Assembly: GCA_046758845.1 (NCBI GenBank)
Contig: JBHIBA010000200.1
Span: forward strand, 1 to 8,612
DNA: 8,612 nt
From: JBHIBA01 sp046758845
GTDB taxonomy: Bacteria; UBA8248; JACPRG01; G963555815
Direction: 5' to 3'
Program-made: the position numbers and the translations under genes
Shown: piece after piece, positions 1 to 5,190 of the stretch
Position numbering within the stretch: the stretch's first letter is position 1
Layout of the letters: every line of letters starts with the position of its first letter
Notes under the pieces: generated by a model
The model's input: only the letters and a program-made list of their open reading frames with translations
What the model was told of the DNA's origin: nothing
The model's database searches: none

Positions 1-40
1 CGGGGGGGTGTGGGGGGGCGCCTTTCAAAAAGCGCCCCCC
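1..40. repeat. G-rich hairpin repeat, copy 1 (cut by window edge)
   Basis: Forty bases match 5135-5174 in the same orientation with a single difference (T at 11 against C at 5145). The unit is two G7 runs separated by TGT, then a hairpin: a 9-base arm GGGGGGCGC at 13-21 pairs with GCGCCCCCC at 32-40 around a 10-base loop. The left end touches the window edge, so the true start of the repeat is unknown. It lies about 150 bases past the stop of the minus-strand amidohydrolase gene. No U-run follows the hairpin on either strand, so a classic intrinsic terminator is not shown; a dispersed REP-like element or 3'-end stabilising hairpin are alternatives. Confidence 0.8.
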
Positions 41-66
41 ACAATAAAGCCGGCATGCCAGTGCCC

Positions 67-82
67 AAAAAGCGCCCCCCGC
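67..82. repeat. Partial copy of the G-rich repeat (right arm only)
   Basis: The 16 bases AAAAAGCGCCCCCCGC are identical to 5161-5176, the loop end and right arm of the full hairpin repeat. The left arm is absent here, so this looks like a decayed or partial duplication of copy 1, whose right arm lies 27 bases upstream. It could also pair with the G-runs of copy 1 as an alternative fold. Confidence 0.6.
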
Positions 83-128
83 ACCAAACAAGAGCGAGTC
101 TTTCATAGAATGACATGTCAACGATTAA

Positions 129-151
129 GCGCCCCTGTTAGTCAGAGGCGC
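129..151 (-). terminator. Candidate weak terminator of the amidohydrolase gene
   Basis: Arms 129-137 and 143-151 form a stem around a 5-base loop (138-142). Read as minus-strand RNA, all nine positions pair (GCGCC, then a U-G wobble, then CUG with CAG). Read as plus-strand RNA, the wobble becomes a C-A mismatch. The hairpin begins 37 bases after the stop codon and on the minus strand is followed by UUAAUCGUU, a poor U-tract. Position and strand-asymmetric pairing support a 3'-end role; the weak U-tract keeps confidence moderate. Confidence 0.45.
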
Positions 152-188
152 AGATGGGATTTGAGCGGCTCGAAGATTAGGCTGCTGC

Positions 189-1616
189 TCAGTGCGGGCT
201 CGGCCATCGGGGCGCGGCCCGGCCTTTGAGGCCCGATTTCTCGACGATCTCCTTCCCCCTGGCCGTCGCGGCCCGAATCACTTCTTTTTCGTCTGAAGAA
301 GTCTTGAGCTCCCCGGCTTCGATGACGACCCGGCCATCCACGAGGAGGGTATGGATGTCGGTCCCCTTGGCCGAATAGACGAAGTTTGAAATGGGATTGT
401 GGGCGACCGTCGTGTGCGGCTTTCGGAGGTCGAAGACGGAGATGTCGGCCAGCTTGCCCGCCTCCAGGGAGCCGATCTCCCGATCCAGGCCCAGCGCCTT
501 CGCGGCGTCGATCGTCGCCATCTCCAGGCACTGTTCGGGCGGCATGGCGGTCGGGTCCAGGTGCTTCGCGTTTTGAAGAAAGGAGCAGGCCTTCATCTGT
601 TCCACCATGTCCACGGAATAGTCCACCATGGGACCGTCGGAGCCAAGCGCCACGTTGACGCCCTCTCTCACCATGGGGACGGCCGGGCCGATTCCCCCTC
701 CGCGCACGGCTTCGCTGGTCGGGGTGTAAACGGAGGAGCAGCCGCTTTCCGCCATCAGGCGGATGTCGGTCTCCGTGGCGTTGATCCCGTGGACCAGGAC
801 GTATGTGGAGTCCAGGAGCCCAAGCTGCGTGAGGCACTGGACATCCGTCCGTCCTGTCTTGCGCAGGACCTGAAGGTAACTCTTCTCGAATGAGAGCGTC
901 CCCCCCGAATAATGTGTCGAGATCTTCAACCCGTGCCTGTCCGCGAGTTTTTTCCCTTCCACCAGGAGGTCTTCGGAGGTGACCTGCTGGTCGATGAAGA
1001 TCGAATTGCATTCCGTCACCAGAGCCATCCGGGTCAGCCCCTGATGGGCGCCATTCCATTTTGGAATCAGCTCGTCGATGTAGGCGATCTCCTCGGCCAG
1101 GTCGCGGGGGTGATTCAGGTTCCCCGGCAGGCGGCATTGAACTTCTTTTCCGACCACCTGCCGCAGGCCGAGTTCGGCGGTCGGCCCCGCTATCTTCGCC
1201 AGCGTCTTGTCGGTCGTCGGGGTCCTCAGGTGATGGAGACAACAGGTCGTCCCCGTCCGGAGCATTTCAATGCCCGACAGGTAAGACGTCAGCTCCATGT
1301 CGTCATCCGTCAGGTGGGGAAGGACGGGAAAGACGAGGGCGGGAAACCAGTCCTCGATCAGCAGGCCGTTGGCCAGGCCCTTGAAAAGGTGGTAGTAAAA
1401 ATGCTGATGCGCGTTGATGAGTCCCGGCAGGACGATCATCCCCCGCGCATCCAGGATTTCTCCCTCGAAGGCTCCTTGATTCGAGTCGGTTACGGGACCG
1501 ACGGCGGAGATGCGCTTGCCTTCTATCGCTACGTATCCCTCCTCAAAGACCTCTCGGGAGGGACCCATCGTTACAACGTAGCCTCCGTGGATGATGAGCT
1601 TTTCCGGCTTTGCCAT
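189..1616 (-). CDS. Amidohydrolase, AtzA/TRZ/8-oxoguanine deaminase-like family
   Basis: Predicted cytosolic metal-dependent hydrolase or deaminase of the COG0402 type, 475 residues, close to the usual 430-480. The N-terminal composite-sandwich strand (LIIHGGYVVTMG) leads into the TIM-barrel metal site VLPGLINAHQHF (His70, His72), then His235 (STHYSGG), His276 (LVHGINA) and Asp327 (VALGSDGP), the standard mononuclear set. The C-terminal stretch EMATIDAAKALGLDREIGSL and KLADISVFDLRKP resembles the AtzA group. Oddly, the Glu that normally follows the third His by three residues (HxxE, as in AtzA or SAH deaminases) is Gly238, so the substrate or proton-transfer chemistry may differ. The HQHFYYHL stretch recalls the HHHFYQTL of 8-oxoguanine deaminase. 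No clear ribosome site precedes the ATG, but the start fits the family N-terminus. It follows the NMT1-type binding protein by 134 bases on the same strand, suggesting that the solute and the substrate may be related (inference). The substrate is not predictable from sequence. Confidence 0.9.
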   Translation of the reverse strand: MAKPEKLIIHGGYVVTMGPSREVFEEGYVAIEGKRISAVGPVTDSNQGAFEGEILDARGMIVLPGLINAHQHFYYHLFKGLANGLLIEDWFPALVFPVLPHLTDDDMELTSYLSGIEMLRTGTTCCLHHLRTPTTDKTLAKIAGPTAELGLRQVVGKEVQCRLPGNLNHPRDLAEEIAYIDELIPKWNGAHQGLTRMALVTECNSIFIDQQVTSEDLLVEGKKLADRHGLKISTHYSGGTLSFEKSYLQVLRKTGRTDVQCLTQLGLLDSTYVLVHGINATETDIRLMAESGCSSVYTPTSEAVRGGGIGPAVPMVREGVNVALGSDGPMVDYSVDMVEQMKACSFLQNAKHLDPTAMPPEQCLEMATIDAAKALGLDREIGSLEAGKLADISVFDLRKPHTTVAHNPISNFVYSAKGTDIHTLLVDGRVVIEAGELKTSSDEKEVIRAATARGKEIVEKSGLKGRAAPRWPSPH

Positions 1617-1750
1617 CGGTGGTGCAGCCGTTCACAGGGAGGTTCGGGCGGCCTTCCGGGTCTTGGACGGTGGCGCACACCTGGACATCCGCACGGAGAG
1701 GCCAGAAGAAGTTCCCCAGGCTGAACGGGATTTCTTTCGGTCTGGGGTTC

Positions 1751-2758
1751 TTATTTTCCTCGCTTCGGAAAGAGTTTTGGGATGAATTCGTTCGTGTAGA
1801 GGTCCTTCAACGGCACCACGACGGGGAGTTTGCTGTACTTCGTCATGATGTCCCGGGTTCGCCTCATTTTTTCTTCGCCCATCATGCTGATGCCGATTTT
1901 CGCGGCCTCGGGGGTCAGCAGGCTGTCAATGTTGATCTCCCAGTTTTGACGGGCCAGCGCGACGTTGGTGGCGGGGTTGTACTTCTTGAGGATTTCGATG
2001 GAGCCTCCCGGGTGTTCGATGGCCCAGGCGATGCCCCTTACGGTCGCGTCGACGAACCGCCTCACCTGATCCCTATTTTTGGCGATCCTCTCATCGGTGG
2101 CGATGACGCCGAGCGAATAGATGTCTATCCCCCATTTGGCCCAAGGGATGGTCACGACCTCTTTCCCGGTTTTTTTCGCGGCCCCCTTGATGAATGGAGC
2201 GACGATCGTGAAGAAGGGGATGACATCCACCCTGCCGGTCAGCAGGCTCCCGATCTCCGCGCTCGCCGGCATGGTGATCCACTTCAGCTTCTTCGGGTCG
2301 ATGCCATTGGCCCGGGCGAAGGCGGGGAAGAGGGTCTTGTGGACGTCGCCCTCGGGGCCGCCGGTCGTCCTGCCTACCAGGTCTTTGGGGGTTGTGATCC
2401 CGGACCCTTTCAGCGTGTGAAAGGCGTGCTGGGATTGGGCGGTTTCCAGGGCCAGCAACTTGACCTTTGCGCCTCTTGAGCGTGCGATCACGACGGCCCC
2501 TGCGTCACCAATCCCGTAGGGGAAGGTGCCCGCAGCCACCTTCTTGATCGCGTCGGAGGAGCCGAAGCCCCGGACGATGGTCACGTTCAGATTCACCTTC
2601 TTGTAAAAGCCCTGCTCGATGGCAGCGTAGAAAGGCGAAGTCGTTCCTTGGATCACCCACGCCTGAGAGAAGGTGACGTTCTCCTCCGCTGCCCTGACAA
2701 GTCCCGCGCCCGAAAGAAACCATGCGAAAACAGCGGCCAAAATCGCAAATCGCTTCAT
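1751..2758 (-). CDS. NMT1/THI5-like ABC transporter substrate-binding protein
   Basis: Periplasmic solute-binding protein of the SsuA/TauA/ThiY superfamily (NMT1/THI5-like), 335 residues, normal length. It starts with a Sec signal peptide (MKRFAILAAVFAWFLSGAGLVRA, cut near residues 23-24). The typical first lobe follows: SPFYAAIEQGFYKK, then VTIVRGFGSSDAIKKVAAGTFPYGIGDAG, where the family samples solute and counts on a GxxDA-type loop. The frame stays open 40 codons further upstream, but that extension is basic and non-homologous. The ATG at 2758 is preceded by AAAGGAGGGG with good spacing and begins the signal peptide, so I chose it. Relatives bind sulfonates, nitrate, riboflavin or pyrimidine precursors; the ligand here is unknown. 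No matching TauB/TauC-type ATPase or permease lies in the window, so it is an orphan unless partners are encoded elsewhere. The downstream amidohydrolase hints at a nitrogen heterocycle or amide ligand (inference). Confidence 0.88.
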   Translation of the reverse strand: MKRFAILAAVFAWFLSGAGLVRAAEENVTFSQAWVIQGTTSPFYAAIEQGFYKKVNLNVTIVRGFGSSDAIKKVAAGTFPYGIGDAGAVVIARSRGAKVKLLALETAQSQHAFHTLKGSGITTPKDLVGRTTGGPEGDVHKTLFPAFARANGIDPKKLKWITMPASAEIGSLLTGRVDVIPFFTIVAPFIKGAAKKTGKEVVTIPWAKWGIDIYSLGVIATDERIAKNRDQVRRFVDATVRGIAWAIEHPGGSIEILKKYNPATNVALARQNWEINIDSLLTPEAAKIGISMMGEEKMRRTRDIMTKYSKLPVVVPLKDLYTNEFIPKLFPKRGK

Positions 2759-2902
2759 CTTGGACCCCTCCTTTTCAGAAACGCATCCCGGTGCCGCAGG
2801 TGTCGGCCTCGTTGAGCAGTCCGGCGTGATCAGGCGTCTTCGCCTCGAATGCGCCGTCGTGCCCCGTTTCCCTTCCAACTTCGCACATACGGAACGTATT
2901 CG

Positions 2903-2932
2903 AGACTACCGAAACAGATTACCTATCGTCAA
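2903..2932 (-). promoter_or_regulatory. Possible sigma-70-like promoter for the NMT1-type gene
   Basis: On the minus strand TTGACG (2927-2932) is separated by 18 bases from TAGTCT (2903-2908). The -35 matches five of six consensus bases, the -10 only three. It would start a leader of about 135-140 bases before the ATG at 2758. A 13-base inverted repeat, ATACG-GAA-CGTAT (2887-2899), sits near the expected start point and could be an operator. The gap 2759-2993 otherwise shows no gene and no recognised riboswitch; I looked for TPP-like motifs because of the THI5 relationship and saw none. Confidence 0.35.
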
Positions 2933-2993
2933 CTGAAAGGATTTTTTTCCGGGAGTGTCGCTGTACAGGAATTGCCCGAAAACCCGGCCGCCC

Positions 2994-3824
2994 TCATCGC
3001 CCTCCAGACCGCTTGGCCGCCCGCATCCCCGGGTCCAGGATGTCCCGCAGGCCGTCGCCGAAGAGGTTGAACCCCAGGACCGTCAGCATGATGGCGAGGC
3101 CCGGGAAGAACGAGAGGTGCGGCGCCTCGAAAAGACGGAGGTGTCCCTCCTTGAGAATCGTCCCCCACGAGGGGGTCGGCGGTTGCGTCCCGAGCCCCAG
3201 GAAGCTCAAGCCCGCCTCGGCCAGGATGGCGGAAGCGACCCCGAACGTCGCTTCCACCAGGACCGGCGCCAAGACGTTGGGCAACAAGTGGCGCACGATG
3301 ACCCGGAGAGTTCCCCCCCCCAAGGAGCGCGCGGCGGCGATGTAGTCTTCTTCTTTGAGAGCCAGGACCTGGGCCCTCACCAGGCGCGCATAACCCACCC
3401 ATCCCATGACGCAAAGCGCCAGGATCACGTTCTGAAGACCCGGACCCAAAATGGCCATCAGGGCGAAGGCCAACAGGATGCCCGGGAACGCCAGGAAGAT
3501 GTCAGTCAGGCGCATCAGGGCTTCGTCCACGATGCCCCCCAAATAGCCGGAGAGCGCCCCGATCAATAGCCCCGCAGCGGCCGATATCCCCACCGTCACG
3601 AGGCCGACGGCGAGGGAGATCTGGGCTCCGTGCACAACCCGGCTCAACAGGTCCCGCCCTTTGCTGTCCCGCCCCAACCAGCCGCCCGGCCCGGGGGGCG
3701 CAAGCCTCTCCTCCAGCCGCTGATCGAATGGCCCCGCCAGGGGAAGGAACGGCGCCAAAACGGCCCCGCCCACCAGGACCGCCAGAATGAGAACGCCCGC
3801 CCACAGGTTGAGCCGCCGCATCAT
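2994..3824 (-). CDS. Peptide-type ABC transporter permease, DppC/OppC family
   Basis: Inner-membrane permease, 276 residues from the ATG at 3824, normal for DppC/OppC/NikC. It has an N-terminal membrane segment (residues 7-27) and a periplasmic stretch with the family signature WLGRDSKGRDLLSRVVHGA. The binding-protein-dependent transport domain follows, with several membrane helices. The cytoplasmic EAA loop is at 159-181 (EEDYIAAARSLGG...RHLLPN), the contact for the ATPase. The tail motif FNLFGDGLRDILDPGM is typical. The frame is open 30 codons further upstream inside the DppB gene, but those residues are not homologous. The ATG at 3824 overlaps the TGA of the upstream permease as ATGA, implying translational coupling; a second ATG follows at once (3821). 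It forms the translocation pore with the DppB-type partner. The substrate could be di/oligopeptides, nickel complexes or other small solutes. Confidence 0.93.
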   Translation of the reverse strand: MMRRLNLWAGVLILAVLVGGAVLAPFLPLAGPFDQRLEERLAPPGPGGWLGRDSKGRDLLSRVVHGAQISLAVGLVTVGISAAAGLLIGALSGYLGGIVDEALMRLTDIFLAFPGILLAFALMAILGPGLQNVILALCVMGWVGYARLVRAQVLALKEEDYIAAARSLGGGTLRVIVRHLLPNVLAPVLVEATFGVASAILAEAGLSFLGLGTQPPTPSWGTILKEGHLRLFEAPHLSFFPGLAIMLTVLGFNLFGDGLRDILDPGMRAAKRSGGR

Positions 3825-4741
3825 TCGTATCGCACCCGGGGATCGCAGACCGTGTAGACCAGGTCGGTCAGGAGGTTGAGCGTCACGTACGTCAGGGCGA
3901 TGGTCAAAACACACCCTTGGACCAGGGGGTAGTCCCTGGCGGCGATGGCCTCGATTGTCAGGCGGCCGATTCCCGGCCAGGCGAAGATGGACTCGGTGAT
4001 GACCGACCCGGAAAGGACGGCCCCGGTCTGCAGGCCGGCCACCGTCACCACGGGAAGCAGGGCGTTGCGAAGGCCATGACGCAGCAGGACGACCCTCTCC
4101 ACGAGGCCCTTGGCCCTCGCCGTTCGGACGAACTCCTTGGGGAGCACCTCCAGGAGGCTCGCCCGGGTCATGCGCGTCAGGATGGCGGCCAGACCGGTCC
4201 CCAACGTCAGGGCGGGAAGGATGAGATGCTCCAGCCCCCCCCGTCCTGAAGGCGGCAGCCAGTTAAACCGCAGCGAGAAGAGGCTGATCAGCAGCGGGCC
4301 CAGCCAGAAGTTGGGGATCGATACGCCCAGAAGAGAGCCCAGCATGGAGCCGTGGTCGAGCCAGGAGCGGGCGCGCGCTGCGGCCAGGACGCCGAGGGGC
4401 AGGGCGATGGCGATGGCCACCCCCATCGCGGCTGCGCCCAGCTCCAGTGTGGCGGGTAGGCGCTCCAACACCAGGGCGGCCACGCCGCGCCGGTGGTGCA
4501 GGCTCTGCCCCAGGTCCCCGATGAGGAGGCCCCCCAGGAAGCGCAGGTATTGCTCCCAGATCGGGCGGTCCAGCCCCAAGGCGCGGCGGAGGCTTTCCCG
4601 GTCGGCGGGTTGGGCCTGCTCGCCCAGCATGATCTCCACCGGGTCCCCGGGAACCAGGTGAACGATGAGAAACACGGCCGTCACCACCCCGAGAACGACC
4701 GGGATCAGCAAGAACAGCCGCCGCAGGAGGTATTTCCGCAT
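3821..4741 (-). CDS. Peptide-type ABC transporter permease, DppB/OppB family
   Basis: Inner-membrane permease, 306 residues, full length for DppB/OppB/GsiC. It shows the hallmark N-terminus (MRKYLLRRLFLLIPVVLGV, first helix), VHLVPGDPVEIMLG, the amphipathic region with LGLDRPIWEQYLRFL, and GDLGQSL. The transport domain has an EAA loop at about 203-230 (EFVRTARAKGL...RHGLRNALLP). The C-terminal signature SVITESIFAWPGIGRL, DYPLVQG and DPRVRYE is also present. The start codon is preceded by AAAGGAGG with nine bases of spacing. It is followed directly by the DppC-type gene (4-base overlap). It follows the binding lipoprotein on the same strand, but across a 450-base structured gap. No DppD/DppF-type ATPase gene occurs in the window, so the energising subunits must be encoded elsewhere or shared. 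Confidence 0.94.
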   Translation of the reverse strand: MRKYLLRRLFLLIPVVLGVVTAVFLIVHLVPGDPVEIMLGEQAQPADRESLRRALGLDRPIWEQYLRFLGGLLIGDLGQSLHHRRGVAALVLERLPATLELGAAAMGVAIAIALPLGVLAAARARSWLDHGSMLGSLLGVSIPNFWLGPLLISLFSLRFNWLPPSGRGGLEHLILPALTLGTGLAAILTRMTRASLLEVLPKEFVRTARAKGLVERVVLLRHGLRNALLPVVTVAGLQTGAVLSGSVITESIFAWPGIGRLTIEAIAARDYPLVQGCVLTIALTYVTLNLLTDLVYTVCDPRVRYE

Positions 4742-5079
4742 CCGTTACGGCCTCCTTTTTTCTGGGGGGGCTTCTTGGGCACTGCGTGCCGGCTGAACTG
4801 CGGTTGGAGCCCCGTCTGCTCAAGCCGACCGTCTTTGGCGCACACCTTCCGAGAGGTGATTCACCAGGCACGCAAGTGCGGAAACCTGACGCGGTGCGTC
4901 CGCCCCCCCTAGACCCCCCTTAGAACTTTTGACGGCCGAGCTTTGTGCTCGGCCTGCGTGGGTTGGGCGGTGGATGGGCTGGGCCGGTTGTCTGAGGCCC
5001 ATCGATGGCTTCTTTCTTTGTCCGATTGCCCGCCTTGCTATGCAAGGCTCCGGCATTCGGCCAAGGAGCCAGGTTTCTT

Positions 5080-5119
5080 GCGAAAGGGGTCGGCCCCTGC
5101 AAGGGGCTGCCCCTTTCGC
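5080..5119. repeat. 40-base double-stem palindrome
   Basis: An outer stem pairs GCGAAAGGGG (5080-5089) with CCCCTTTCGC (5110-5119). After a small TCG/TG internal loop, an inner stem pairs GCCCCT (5093-5098) with AGGGGC (5102-5107) around the 3-base loop GCA. That is 16 perfect pairs. It lies directly beside the G-rich repeat unit at 5135-5174, separated by a short AT-rich stretch containing CAAAAGTTTTG. Because copy 1 of the repeat is cut by the window edge, it cannot be seen whether this palindrome is part of the repeated unit. Confidence 0.75.
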
Positions 5120-5134
5120 GAAACAAAAGTTTTG

Positions 5135-5174
5135 CGGGGGGGTGCGGGGGGGCGCCTTTCAAAAAGCGCCCCCC
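5135..5174. repeat. G-rich hairpin repeat, copy 2
   Basis: Full second copy of the 40-base unit seen at 1-40 (39 of 40 identical). It has two G7 runs separated by TGC, then a 9-base stem (5147-5155 with 5166-5174) around CTTTCAAAAA. The hairpin starts 16 bases after the stop codon of the minus-strand binding lipoprotein, so in that transcript it sits just past the reading frame. The G7-TGC-G7 stretch also satisfies a simple four-run G-quadruplex pattern on the plus strand, which is the template for the minus-strand genes. No U-run follows in the transcript, so termination would have to be structure-driven or Rho-linked. Confidence 0.8.
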
Positions 5175-5190
5175 GCGAACAAACTGGCTT

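Larger units (their letters stand above)
4742..5190 (-). other. Palindrome-rich gap between binding protein and permeases
   Basis: No convincing gene is present in these 449 bases; open frames here are short and unlike any family I recognise. It holds a string of inverted repeats: 4778-4790 (GGCAC-TGC-GTGCC), 4934-4954 (8-base arms, 5-base loop), 4973-5003 (7-base arms), 5032-5048 (7-base arms around TAT), 5046-5070 (9 paired bases with an AA bulge, overlapping the previous one), 5080-5119 (10-base outer and 6-base inner stem) and 5146-5174 (the G-rich repeat). G7 at 4764-4770 can also pair with C7 at 4903-4909. The region would be transcribed if one operon runs from the binding protein into the permeases. 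Such structure could protect the upstream 3' end and lower permease expression, as known for some binding-protein operons. A REP-like composite element is an alternative. Confidence 0.6.

Noticed and set aside
1..90. CRISPR array at the left edge
   Set aside because: Only one full and one partial repeat occur, without regular spacing or spacers, and the unit recurs singly 5 kb away.
8..229. A 73-codon frame through the left-edge repeat
   Set aside because: Its translation is just the hairpin repeat read in frame (GGAFQKAPP-like), as also happens at copy 2; no sign of a real protein.
142..1242. A 366-codon open frame overlapping the amidohydrolase on the same strand
   Set aside because: It is in another frame of a clear family member, is rich in Arg, Gly and Pro, and shows no domain; it is a GC-bias shadow. 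The long plus-strand frames 912-1724, 1610-2479 and 5668-6894 are rejected for the same reason.
2759..2878. Forty-codon N-terminal extension of the NMT1-type binding protein
   Set aside because: It would bury a typical signal peptide, and a strong ribosome site (AAAGGAGGGG) stands right before the ATG at 2758.
2759..2902. TPP or other riboswitch in the leader of the THI5-like gene
   Set aside because: I looked for the conserved TPP-aptamer stretches and for purine- or FMN-type cores and saw none.
3825..3914. Thirty-codon N-terminal extension of the DppC-type permease
   Set aside because: It lies inside the DppB gene, is not membrane-like, and the ATGA overlap at 3821-3824 gives the conventional start.
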